Shown here one piece after another: positions 16,121-24,041 of a DNA stretch of 34,433 bases. A program made the translations under genes and the position numbers. Below the pieces are notes generated by a model. The model saw only the letters and a list, made by a program, of their open reading frames with translations, did no database searches and had not been told where the DNA came from. Source of the stretch: Chloroflexota bacterium. GTDB lineage: Bacteria; Chloroflexota; Dormibacteria; Dormibacterales; Dormibacteraceae. Positions within the stretch are counted from its first letter, which is position 1. The number at the start of each line of letters is the position of its first letter. The DNA lies in assembly GCA_005889085.1 (NCBI GenBank), contig VBDS01000010.1, positions 1 through 34,433 on the forward strand. Reading direction: 5' to 3'.

Positions 16121-18592
16121 ATGAGTAGCGCCACCGTCGGTCTTCCGAGCGACGAGGCGCGCCTTGTGGCGCGGCTCACGCTGGAGCAGAAGATCCGCCT
16201 GCTCACGGGCGCGGATTCGTGGAAGCTCTACGGCGAGAGCACGGTCGGGCTGCGGCCGATCGTCATGTCCGACGGACCCGCCGGCGTGCGTGGGACCCGC
16301 TTCGACGCAGCCAATCCATCGTCTTCACTTCCGTGCCCGATCGCGCTTGGCGCGACCTGGGATGAGCAGCTCGTGGAAGAGCTCGCGACGGCGCTCGGCC
16401 GGGAGGCCCGCGCCAAGGGCGTCGACATCCTCCTCGGGCCGACCGTCAACATCGTGCGCACCCCCCTCAGCGGCCGCGGCTTCGAGTGTTTCTCGGAGGA
16501 CCCGCTGCTCACCTCGCGCATAGCGGTCGCGTACGTACACGGCGTGCAGAAGGCCGGCGTCGCTGCGACCGCGAAGCACTTCGTCGCCAACGACTCCGAG
16601 ACAGAGCGCCGCACCTATGACGCACGTGTCACCGACCGCGTGCTGCGCGAGGTCTACCTTCCACCATTCGAAGCGTGTGTCGCTGAAGGTGGCGCCTACC
16701 TGGTGATGGCTGCCTACAACTCCGTCAACGGCGCCACGATGACGGCCAACTCGCCGTTGCTCCAGGATCTGCTGAAGGCCGAGTGGGGCTTTACCGGTCT
16801 CGTGGTCTCGGACTGGTCCGCGACGACATCCACAGTACCGAGCGCGCTGGCCGGGCTCGACCTCGTGATGCCTGGACCCGACGGACCTTGGGGAGAGCGG
16901 CTGGTGAACGCCGTTCACGCCGGCAAAGTGCCTGAGGCGGCGATCGACGACAAGATCGCGCGGATCCTCGTCCTCGCTCGCCGTGTGGGCGCGCTGAACG
17001 GCCATGTCGACGGCAACCTCCCAGGCCCTGTCCCAGGCCAGAGCGTCGCGCTCATCGATCCTGCCTTGCTCCGCGAGGTGACTGCCCGGTCGTTCGTCCT
17101 CCTCAGCAACTCGCGCGGCCTGCTCCCGCTCGCCGCGGGCAGCGTCGATCGCGTCGCGTTGATCGGCCCGAACGCGATCGATCCGCAGACCCAGGGGGGC
17201 GGCAGCGTGCGCGTGCTGCCCGTCACGCGGCCCCGAATCGCCGATGCTCTGCGCGATGCCCTAGACGCACGCGTCAGCGTGCACCAGGGATGCGTGACCG
17301 GCGCCACGATTCCTGAACCCCCTGACGGGACACTCCACGACCCGGTCACCGGAAAGGCGGGCGTGCGTGTCGAGGTTCGTGGACCCGACGGCGCGGTCCT
17401 GCACGACGCTCCGTTTCCGTCCAGCGTGGTGACCTGGTGGGACGGCTTGCCTGAAGCCGTGCATCGAGCCGGCTCCGAGGTCACGCTTCGCGCCAACTAC
17501 CGCCCGCAGACCGACGGAACGCATGTGATCGGCGCCGCGGGTGTGGGCCTGATGCGGATCGCGGTCGATGGAACCCCGCTCGCCGAGGCCACTAGCCTGC
17601 CGCCGCGGGAGGTGGTCGAGGCGCTGTCGCGGCCGCCCGAGGTGCGCGTACCAGTGCAGATGAAGGCAGGGCGCGAGGTCGCCGTACGCCTCGATTACCG
17701 GCCCGACACGCGATTCGTGACCCTGCGGCTCGGCATCACCCCGCAGATCCACGACGACCATCTGATCGAGCAGGCGGTCCAGGCTGCTGCAGCTGCGGAG
17801 GTGGCGGTTGTGGTCGTCGGGTCCGCCGACGGGACCGAGAGCGAGGGTTACGACCGAAAAACCCTCGGACTGCCCGGCAAGCAGGACGAGCTGGTCAGGC
17901 GTGTCGCCGCGGCCAACCCCAAAACGATCGTGGTGGTCAACTCGGGCACGCCAGTGCTGATGCCGTGGGCCACGGATGTCGCGGCGATCCTGCAGGTGTG
18001 GTTCCCCGGCCAGGCCTTCGGCGAGGCCCTGGCCGACGTGTTGACGGGCGCAGCCGAGCCGGGGGGACGCTTGCCGGTGTCCATCCCGAAGGCCGAGGTG
18101 GATTCTCCAGTCCTCGGCGCCGAGCCCGAGGCGGGCAAGCTGGTCTACTCCGAAGGACTCCTGGTCGGCTACCGCGGCTACGACCGGAGCGGCACGGATC
18201 CGCTGTTCGGCTTCGGCCACGGTCTCGGCTATACCCAATGGGAGTACGAGTCGATCGAGGCTGCGGCAACCTCGATCGGTAGTGGCGATGACCTCGATCT
18301 GCTGGTGAAGCTTCGCAACCGCGGGGCACGGGCTGGCCGCGAGGTCGTGCAGGTCTACCTCGAGGGACCGGACGATGACCCGAGCCGCCCGGTTCGCATC
18401 CTCGCCGGCTTCGCAAACGTCGCCGCCGAGCCGGGGGCGCAGGTAACGGCGCGGCTTTCAGTTCCATCGCGCGCCTTCGCGCGCTACGACGAGGGCCTGG
18501 GTCGGTGGGATGCCGAGCCAGGCGCGTACACGATTCGCGCGGGGCGGTCGTCGCGCGACCTCAGAGTTTCGGTCGAGGTGGTGATGCGATGA
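16121..18592 (+). CDS. Glycoside hydrolase family 3 (beta-glucosidase-like, intracellular)
   Basis: An 823-residue GH3 enzyme, which hydrolyses beta-linked glucosides or related glycosides with retention. The first domain has VMSDGPAGVRG, the KHF motif (Lys152-His153) and the nucleophile Asp231 in LVVSDWSA. The second domain carries the likely acid/base Glu575 in TESEGYDRKTLGLPGKQ. Between them, from about residue 400, is an inserted PA14-like region (VRVEVRGPDGAVLHDAPF onward), and a fibronectin-III-like domain ends the protein. There is no signal peptide, so it acts on imported oligosaccharides. ATG 16121 has GAGGAG 7 bases upstream; the open frame before it overlaps the previous gene. PA14-bearing GH3 enzymes often act on gluco- or sophoro-type oligosaccharides; exact specificity is open. 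Confidence 0.93.
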   Translation: MSSATVGLPSDEARLVARLTLEQKIRLLTGADSWKLYGESTVGLRPIVMSDGPAGVRGTRFDAANPSSSLPCPIALGATWDEQLVEELATALGREARAKGVDILLGPTVNIVRTPLSGRGFECFSEDPLLTSRIAVAYVHGVQKAGVAATAKHFVANDSETERRTYDARVTDRVLREVYLPPFEACVAEGGAYLVMAAYNSVNGATMTANSPLLQDLLKAEWGFTGLVVSDWSATTSTVPSALAGLDLVMPGPDGPWGERLVNAVHAGKVPEAAIDDKIARILVLARRVGALNGHVDGNLPGPVPGQSVALIDPALLREVTARSFVLLSNSRGLLPLAAGSVDRVALIGPNAIDPQTQGGGSVRVLPVTRPRIADALRDALDARVSVHQGCVTGATIPEPPDGTLHDPVTGKAGVRVEVRGPDGAVLHDAPFPSSVVTWWDGLPEAVHRAGSEVTLRANYRPQTDGTHVIGAAGVGLMRIAVDGTPLAEATSLPPREVVEALSRPPEVRVPVQMKAGREVAVRLDYRPDTRFVTLRLGITPQIHDDHLIEQAVQAAAAAEVAVVVVGSADGTESEGYDRKTLGLPGKQDELVRRVAAANPKTIVVVNSGTPVLMPWATDVAAILQVWFPGQAFGEALADVLTGAAEPGGRLPVSIPKAEVDSPVLGAEPEAGKLVYSEGLLVGYRGYDRSGTDPLFGFGHGLGYTQWEYESIEAAATSIGSGDDLDLLVKLRNRGARAGREVVQVYLEGPDDDPSRPVRILAGFANVAAEPGAQVTARLSVPSRAFARYDEGLGRWDAEPGAYTIRAGRSSRDLRVSVEVVMR

Positions 18593-18653
18593 CCTAGAAA
18601 AGCGACACGTTTGGGGCTTGCGGTGGAACGTTTTTTGCGGAGGGAACGAAAGG

Positions 18654-20474
18654 ATGAATCCAGGACGGCTGTTTCCGGCTGGAATCGCAGGGGCACTGCT
18701 CGCGGCGGCATTCGTCGCGACAGGCGGAATCACCGCCGCGGCCGATGCGTCGAGCCCGCCCAATTTTGGCCCGAACACGTTCGTGTTCGACCCGGGCATG
18801 CCGCAGAGCCAGATCCAGGCGACCGTTGATTCCATCGCCAGCCAGCAGGTCAACAACGAGTTCGGCACCCAGCGCTACGCGCTGCTGTTCAAACCGGGCA
18901 CGTATGGATCCGCAGAGAAGCCTCTGAACTTTCAGGTCGGCTACTACACGACGGTCGCGGGCCTCGGCCAATCACCCAACGACGTGGTGATCAATGGCTC
19001 CGCCTTCGTTCGCAATCGTTGTTTGGGCCCCAACAACTGCATCGCTCTGGTCAACTTCTGGCGGTCCCTTTCCAACCTGACGATCAACGTCACCACACCA
19101 GATTTCGGTTGCTATTTCGGCGAGTTCTGGCCTGTCTCGCAGGCCGCGCCGATGCGCAGGGTGCACGTCCACGGATACATGAGCCTCATGGACTACTGCT
19201 CAGGGCCGTCCTTCGCCAGCGGAGGCTTCATAGCAGATTCTCAGTTCGACGGTGGGATCACGAATGGCTCGCAACAGCAGTGGTTGACGAGGAACAGCAC
19301 TATGAAGGCCGGTTCCTGGAGCAATGCTGTCTGGAACCAGGTCTTCTCAGGTGTGGTTGGGGCGCCGACGCAGAGCTTTCCCAACCCGACTTACACCACG
19401 CTCGCGACCAGTCCGGTAACCCGCGAAGCCCCGTACATGTATCTCGATTCGACCGGCAGCTACAACGTGTTCGTGCCTTCGACGCAACACAACACGTCCG
19501 GCACGAGCTGGGCGTCAGGCCAGACACCTGGGCGCTCCGTTCCGATCGACCAGTTCTTCGTCGCCAGCCCATCGGACTCGGGCGCGACGATCAATGCGCG
19601 GCTGCACCGGGGCCAGAACCTGATCCTGACGCCAGGCGTCTACAACCTCGAGCAGCCGATCGAGGTTACGCGTCCGGATACTCTCGTGCTCGGCATGGGC
19701 ATGGCAACGCTGATCCCACAGCACGGTGCACCTGCGATGGACGTCCACAGCAATAACGGGGTGCTCATATCGGGCGTGATCTTCGACGCCGGAGCCCAGG
19801 GCACGCAGGCGCTGCTGCAGGTCGGGAGCGGACACGAGGCCAATCCGCAGGCCAACGCGTCCGACCCTTCAGGCCTCTACGACGTTTTCTTCCGGGTCGG
19901 AGGCGCCCAGGCGGGCAAGGTCGAAACCGCGCTGGTTGTTAACAGCGACAACGTCATCCTCGACGACATCTGGGCCTGGCGGGCCGACCACGGCACCGGC
20001 GTTGGGTGGACCGTGAACACGGCTGACACGGGCGTGATCGTCAATGGCGACAACGTCACCGCCTATGGGCTGTTCGTCGAGCACTTCCAGAAGTTCAACG
20101 TGATCTGGAACGGCAACGGCGGCACCGACATCTTCTTCCAGAACGAGATGCCATATGACGTACCGAGCCAGGCCGCATGGAGTGAGGCCCCGGGCGTCGA
20201 CGGCTACGCGGCGTTCAAAGTCGGATCGGCCGTCACGAGTTTCCACGGATATGGCATGGGAAGTTACTCGTTCTTCAACCAGGGGTTGGATATCTTCTCT
20301 GACCATGCATTCGAGGTCCCGGTCTCGCTACCGGCGGGCAGCCTGCATGACCTGCTGACCATCTTTCTGTCAAAGGCGGGGTTTGGCGGTATCCGACACG
20401 TGGTCAACGACAGCGGTGATTCGTCGACCATCGCCAACCCGGACACGCCGGTCACCGTGGTCAACTACCCGTAA
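18654..20474 (+). CDS. Secreted beta-helix protein of the family often mislabelled 'adenylyl cyclase' or 'coagulation factor 5/8'
   Basis: A 606-residue exported protein. A signal peptide with a hydrophobic core (residues about 8-27) ends near AAADA, and no lipobox is present. The mature part starts with NFGPNTFVFDPGMP, then FGTQRYALLFKPGTYG. It goes on to a repeating pattern of short beta turns (DNVILDDIWAWRADHG, GVIVNGDNVTAYGLFVEHFQ) typical of a right-handed parallel beta-helix. I recognise it as a common family in Streptomyces and relatives whose database names are misleading; no cyclase motif is visible. Position after GH3 in a sugar operon suggests a polysaccharide-acting enzyme or binder. 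ATG 18654 has GGAGGG 9 bases upstream. Substrate and activity are not known to me. Confidence 0.8.
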   Translation: MNPGRLFPAGIAGALLAAAFVATGGITAAADASSPPNFGPNTFVFDPGMPQSQIQATVDSIASQQVNNEFGTQRYALLFKPGTYGSAEKPLNFQVGYYTTVAGLGQSPNDVVINGSAFVRNRCLGPNNCIALVNFWRSLSNLTINVTTPDFGCYFGEFWPVSQAAPMRRVHVHGYMSLMDYCSGPSFASGGFIADSQFDGGITNGSQQQWLTRNSTMKAGSWSNAVWNQVFSGVVGAPTQSFPNPTYTTLATSPVTREAPYMYLDSTGSYNVFVPSTQHNTSGTSWASGQTPGRSVPIDQFFVASPSDSGATINARLHRGQNLILTPGVYNLEQPIEVTRPDTLVLGMGMATLIPQHGAPAMDVHSNNGVLISGVIFDAGAQGTQALLQVGSGHEANPQANASDPSGLYDVFFRVGGAQAGKVETALVVNSDNVILDDIWAWRADHGTGVGWTVNTADTGVIVNGDNVTAYGLFVEHFQKFNVIWNGNGGTDIFFQNEMPYDVPSQAAWSEAPGVDGYAAFKVGSAVTSFHGYGMGSYSFFNQGLDIFSDHAFEVPVSLPAGSLHDLLTIFLSKAGFGGIRHVVNDSGDSSTIANPDTPVTVVNYP

Positions 20475-20497
20475 GGCCCTAACAGCTATTGAACAGA

Positions 20498-20530
20498 CCG
20501 CCCACGCGGGACCACATCTCGCGTGGGCGG
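20498..20530. terminator. Bidirectional terminator-like hairpin between convergent operons
   Basis: CCGCCCACGCG (20498-20508) pairs perfectly with CGCGTGGGCGG (20520-20530) around an 11-base loop. It sits in the 59-base gap between the beta-helix gene and the convergent PfkB gene. No long T-run follows on either side, as is common in high-GC genomes. Confidence 0.75.
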
Positions 20531-20533
20531 AGC

Positions 20534-21463
20534 CTAACTCTCGGTCTTCGTATCGGCCGTCATTTCCCGCCGCCAGGGCGGGTCCGCGCCCTCGCGCGAG
20601 CACGTGATGGCCGCGGCCTGGCAGGCGAAGTGGAGAGCCGCCTTCAGCTCGCCCTCCTCGAGCGACAGGTCCGGCCGGATCGCCTGGTGGTCGTGCAGCC
20701 AGGCGAGAAATGCGGCCCCGAACGCGTCGCCGGCCCCGATGGTGTCGACGACCTCGACGCGCACCGCGTCGACGGCGACTCGAAGTCCGCGATGGACCGC
20801 ATAGGCTCCCTCGGCCCCGAGCGTCACAACGACCAGACGCGCCCCCTGGCCGATCAGATGGTCCGCCGCGCGCTGGTAGCTGAGGTCGGGATGCAGCCAC
20901 GCGAGGTCGGCGTCGCTGGCTTTGACGATGGTGCTCATCGAGATCGCCTCGCGCAATCGCGCGCGGTACTCGTCGTCTGGGATGAGTCCGACGCGGATGT
21001 TTGGGTCGAGCATGACCAACCGCCCAGGCCCTTCCCGCCGCATGAGATCGAGCAGGGTGGAAGCCATCGGTTCCAGCACCATCCCGAGCGTGCCGAAGAC
21101 GAGGCCGTCGACCTCGGGTTCGAGCCGCTCCGGGAGCATGTCGAGGGTCAGGTTGGGCGCGGACGTCCCCTGGACGAGGAACTGATATTCGGCGAGACCC
21201 TGGCTGTCCACGTCGGCGACCGCGATCGTCGTCCCTTCGGAGCCGATGCTCGCAAGCCCCAGGCTCGCCCCGTCGGCGCCCAGAAGCTCAGCGAGCTCAC
21301 GGCCGAACTTGTCGTTCGAGAGGCGGCCGAGGAAGGCGGTGGGGACTCCGAGCCGGGCCAGCGCACGTGCGGTGTTGAACGGCCCGCCACCGGGCGCGGC
21401 TCGCTGAGTGCCGTCCCCGTTGTGGATCATGTCGATCAACGCCTCGCCGCAGACGACGATCAC
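20534..21463 (-). CDS. PfkB-family sugar kinase (fructokinase/ribokinase type)
   Basis: A 309-residue PfkB kinase that phosphorylates a sugar with ATP. The N-terminal PfkB signature is around APGGGPFNTARALARLG (residues 23-39), and the C-terminal signature VVDTIGAGDAFGAAF contains the catalytic base Asp246. The protein resembles fructokinases and 2-keto-sugar kinases more than ribokinase, but substrate cannot be fixed. Start is GTG 21463; it overlaps the stop of the LacI gene as GTGA, so the two are translated together. In context it probably phosphorylates the ketose made by the dehydrogenase of the divergent operon (inference). Confidence 0.9.
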   Translation of the reverse strand: MIVVCGEALIDMIHNGDGTQRAAPGGGPFNTARALARLGVPTAFLGRLSNDKFGRELAELLGADGASLGLASIGSEGTTIAVADVDSQGLAEYQFLVQGTSAPNLTLDMLPERLEPEVDGLVFGTLGMVLEPMASTLLDLMRREGPGRLVMLDPNIRVGLIPDDEYRARLREAISMSTIVKASDADLAWLHPDLSYQRAADHLIGQGARLVVVTLGAEGAYAVHRGLRVAVDAVRVEVVDTIGAGDAFGAAFLAWLHDHQAIRPDLSLEEGELKAALHFACQAAAITCSREGADPPWRREMTADTKTES

Positions 21464-22488
21464 GGTCGGATCTCGCCTGAGCCCCTGGTGATCATCCGGG
21501 TCAGCACGATGTGCTGCTCCGAGGCCGAACGATCACCGTCGAGCCGCCGAAACAGCACATCGGCCGCGGTGCGGCCTATGGCCGCCGGATCCTGAGCGAT
21601 CACCGTGATTCCCGGTTCCAGCAGGTCCGCGAGCAGGATGTCGTCGAAACCGATCAGCGCCACTTTCCTGTGCAGGCCGAGGCGTCGAAGGGCGCGGAAG
21701 GCTCCGATCGTGATCAGGTTCTGGCCGGTGAACAGCGCGGTCGGCGGCTCGGGTCCGGTCAGGAGCTCGGTGGTCGCGGCTTCCGCCTTCTCGATGCCTC
21801 GCAGGTCGAGACGAACCAGTCGCTCATCGAGCTTGATCTCATGCTCGGCCAGCTCCTCGACGTAGCCTTGATGACGGTCCGCGGCGGTGGCGATCGTCCG
21901 CATGTCGCCGAGGTATCCAATCCTGCGGTGGCCATGCTCGACGAGGTGCCGGACGCCCCGTTTCACACCAGCGGTGTTGTCGGTTAGGACGGTGTCCGCG
22001 TCGAGGAACGCGGGCGGACGGTCGACGAAGACCATCGCGGTGCCGGCCCGGCGCTCTGTCAACAGGTAGCTGTGATCGTGGCTCGACGGCTGAATGATCA
22101 GGCCATCCACGCGACGTGACGCGAATGCGGAAACGAGCCGCCGCTCCCGCTCCCCGTCTTCGTCTGAGCTCCCCGCCAGGACGAGCACGCCGCGCTTGAC
22201 AGCGACGTCTTCGATCGATCGGTGGAGGGCCGAGGCGAATGGGTTCGCGACGTCTTCCAGGACGACTCCGATCGTCGCGCTCCTGCCATCCGAGCGGCGA
22301 AGGCTGCTCGCCGTCATGTTGTGCCTGTAGTCGAGGCGTTCTGACGCGGCCAGCACGCGTCGGGCAAGGGCGGGTGACACGCCGGGCTCTCCGTTCACGA
22401 CGCGCGAAACAGTCTTGATGCTGACCTTGGCCAGCGCCGCGACGTCCCGCATGGTGGGTCGTGAGCGGTCAGCAGATGCGGCTGTCAA
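21460..22488 (-). CDS. LacI-family transcriptional regulator of the polyol locus
   Basis: A LacI-type repressor with an N-terminal helix-turn-helix (TMRDVAALAKVSIKTVSRVV, then NGEPGVSP) and a sugar-binding core (IGVVLEDVANPFASALHRSIEDVA, GFDDILLADLL near the end). Two starts are possible. TTG 22488 gives 342 residues; ATG 22452 gives 330 residues. Neither has a close Shine-Dalgarno, and the TTG lies inside a copy of the operator core at 22486-22493, which slightly favours the ATG. Family members usually have several residues before the (I/M)RDVA motif, which favours the TTG. Its own stop overlaps the kinase start. It probably represses both itself and the divergent transport operon. Confidence 0.9.
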   Translation of the reverse strand: MTAASADRSRPTMRDVAALAKVSIKTVSRVVNGEPGVSPALARRVLAASERLDYRHNMTASSLRRSDGRSATIGVVLEDVANPFASALHRSIEDVAVKRGVLVLAGSSDEDGERERRLVSAFASRRVDGLIIQPSSHDHSYLLTERRAGTAMVFVDRPPAFLDADTVLTDNTAGVKRGVRHLVEHGHRRIGYLGDMRTIATAADRHQGYVEELAEHEIKLDERLVRLDLRGIEKAEAATTELLTGPEPPTALFTGQNLITIGAFRALRRLGLHRKVALIGFDDILLADLLEPGITVIAQDPAAIGRTAADVLFRRLDGDRSASEQHIVLTRMITRGSGEIRP

Positions 22489-22493
22489 CGTTG
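22486..22493. promoter_or_regulatory. Isolated copy of the LacI operator core at the lacI start
   Basis: CAACGTTG, an 8-bp palindrome, is identical to the core of the two operators at 22575-22603. Its centre is about 91 and 107 bases from theirs. It may be an auxiliary site; an 8-bp match could also be chance. Confidence 0.4.
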
Positions 22494-22544
22494 GCTGATG
22501 CCTTGTTCGACCGATGCGGTTGGACGCACCTACAAATTCTCCAG

Positions 22545-22573
22545 TTGCAGTTTATACGGATCTGTGCTATATC
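22545..22573 (+). promoter_or_regulatory. Promoter for the polyol transport operon (plus strand)
   Basis: TTGCAG (22545-22550) and TATATC (22568-22573) are separated by 17 bases. The predicted start, about 22580, falls inside the first operator. It reads towards the binding-protein gene at 22654. Confidence 0.65.
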
Positions 22574-22579
22574 TGACAA
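22551..22579 (-). promoter_or_regulatory. Divergent promoter for lacI and PfkB kinase (minus strand)
   Basis: Read on the minus strand, TTGTCA (22579-22574) and TATAAA (22556-22551) are separated by 17 bases. It lies almost entirely on top of the plus-strand promoter, and its -35 hexamer is part of the first operator. Confidence 0.65.
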
Positions 22580-22603
22580 CGTTGTCTTTTGACAACGTTG
22601 TCA
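22575..22603. promoter_or_regulatory. Twin LacI operators in the divergent control region
   Basis: GACAACGTTGTC occurs at 22575-22586 and again at 22591-22602, both perfect palindromes with central CG, 16 bases apart. The second extends to a 14-bp palindrome (22590-22603). They overlap the plus-strand start site and the minus-strand -35, so one repressor could silence both directions. Confidence 0.87.
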
Positions 22604-22653
22604 CTTTGGTCTGCATTGGTGGCTCTGGCCGAATAAAAAAGAGGTGACGCTGC

Positions 22654-24012
22654 ATGAGCGATAGGCATCTTCGATCCCGGAAGCGGCAATTCGCCATCCC
22701 TGCCCTCGGACTCCTGCTCGCTTTTGTCGGCGCAGCCTGTTCTGGCGCCGGCGGCGGAGGAGGTGGTGGTGGAACGACCACCATCACGGTCGGCTCGGTC
22801 GACAACCCCTCGATGACCGACCTCAAGAAGCTGGTTCCGGACTTCGAGAGCGCGCACTCGGGGATCAAGGTCAACATCGTTACCCTTCCCGAAGACCAGA
22901 TCCGCCAGCAGGTGACGCAGGACGTCGCGACCCAAAGCGGAAAATTCGACCTCTTCACGATCGGTACCTATGAGGTTCCACTTTGGGCGAAGCTGGGCTG
23001 GCTCCAGGACCTGGCCCCCTACATCGCGAAGGATTCCTCTTACGCACCAGACGATCTGATTCCCGGAATCAAGACAGCCCTCTCGTACCAGAACGATCTG
23101 TATGCGGTGCCCTTCTACGGTGAGTCCTCCATGCTCATGTACCGCAAAGACCTCCTGTCGGCCAAGGGCATCACCATGCCGGATCATCCGACCTGGGCCC
23201 AGGTGGCAGCGGCCGCACAGGCGGTCAACAACCCGAGCTCGGGCTTGAATGGAATCTGCTTGCGAGGCCTTCCTGGTTGGGGCGAGCAGCTCGCACCGCT
23301 GGACACCGTGGTCAACACCTACGGCGGACGCTGGTTTGACCAGAGCTGGAACGCACAGCTGAATACGCCGCAGTGGCATGACGCTCTGACCTTCTACGTG
23401 AACCTGCTCAAGACCGCCGGCGAGCCCGGAGCCGGCAGCGCCGGATTCACCGAGTGCCTGAACGCCTATAACAACGGCAAGGTCGCGATGTGGTACGACG
23501 CCACCGTGGCCGCGAGCTTCTTCACTGGGGACGCAGCCAAGAACTCGGGCTACGCATACGCTCCGACCAAGGTCAAGGACTGGTCGGGTTGGCTGTGGGC
23601 GTGGACGCTGGCCATGGGCTCGGCCAGCAAGAAGAAGGATGCCGCGTGGACCTTCATGGACTGGGCCACCTCCAAGAATTACGCCAAGCTGGTCGGGAGC
23701 AAGCTGGGCTGGGCTCGCGTGGCGCCGGGGACTCGCCAATCAACGTATTCGATCCCCGAATACCAGGCGGCCTCCCAGGGCTTCGCACAGGTCACCCTTG
23801 ATTCGATCGCCCACGCCGATGTGTCCCACCCGACGGTCGACCCGGTGCCTTACATCGGCATTCAGTACGTCGACATCACCGAATTCCAGCAGCTCGGCGA
23901 TCAGGTTTCGCAAGAGTTCGCCAAGGTGATCGCCGGCAATGAAACCGTTGACGCTGCGCTGCAAAAAGCACAGGCTCTCGCCCAAACCGCCGGCAAGAAC
24001 TATCAACATTAA
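22654..24012 (+). CDS. Sugar/polyol ABC transporter substrate-binding lipoprotein (SmoE-like)
   Basis: A 452-residue family 1 binding protein. The signal ends in lipobox VGAAC (Cys29) followed by a run of glycines, a common flexible tether. GTYEVPLWAKLGWLQDLAP, AVPFYGESSMLMYRKDLL and GLPGWGEQLAP are the landmarks of the sorbitol/mannitol group, so a polyol ligand is the best guess; monosaccharides remain possible. ATG 22654 has GAGGTGA (22641-22647) 6 bases upstream. It is the first gene of the operon, downstream of the twin operators, and is followed by a hairpin before the permease genes. Confidence 0.9.
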   Translation: MSDRHLRSRKRQFAIPALGLLLAFVGAACSGAGGGGGGGGTTTITVGSVDNPSMTDLKKLVPDFESAHSGIKVNIVTLPEDQIRQQVTQDVATQSGKFDLFTIGTYEVPLWAKLGWLQDLAPYIAKDSSYAPDDLIPGIKTALSYQNDLYAVPFYGESSMLMYRKDLLSAKGITMPDHPTWAQVAAAAQAVNNPSSGLNGICLRGLPGWGEQLAPLDTVVNTYGGRWFDQSWNAQLNTPQWHDALTFYVNLLKTAGEPGAGSAGFTECLNAYNNGKVAMWYDATVAASFFTGDAAKNSGYAYAPTKVKDWSGWLWAWTLAMGSASKKKDAAWTFMDWATSKNYAKLVGSKLGWARVAPGTRQSTYSIPEYQAASQGFAQVTLDSIAHADVSHPTVDPVPYIGIQYVDITEFQQLGDQVSQEFAKVIAGNETVDAALQKAQALAQTAGKNYQH

Positions 24013-24017
24013 GAATT

Positions 24018-24034
24018 GATCTCGACACGAGATC
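24018..24034 (+). other. Intergenic hairpin after the polyol binding-protein gene
   Basis: GATCTCG (24018-24024) pairs perfectly with CGAGATC (24028-24034) around ACA. It fills most of the 29-base gap before the permease ATG 24042 and contains the only GAGA-like ribosome site for that gene, so folding could lower permease translation. Confidence 0.5.
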
Positions 24035-24041
24035 GCGACAA

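Noticed and set aside
18654-20474. Adenylyl cyclase
   Set aside because: No cyclase motif; exported beta-helix pattern instead.
22589-22594. TTGACA inside the second operator as a -35 element
   Set aside because: No -10-like hexamer lies 16-18 bases downstream; the sequence is explained by the operator palindrome.
22742-22785. Run of glycine codons as a phase-variable repeat
   Set aside because: The codons vary (GGC, GGA, GGT), so it is not a simple slippage tract; it fits a flexible lipoprotein tether.
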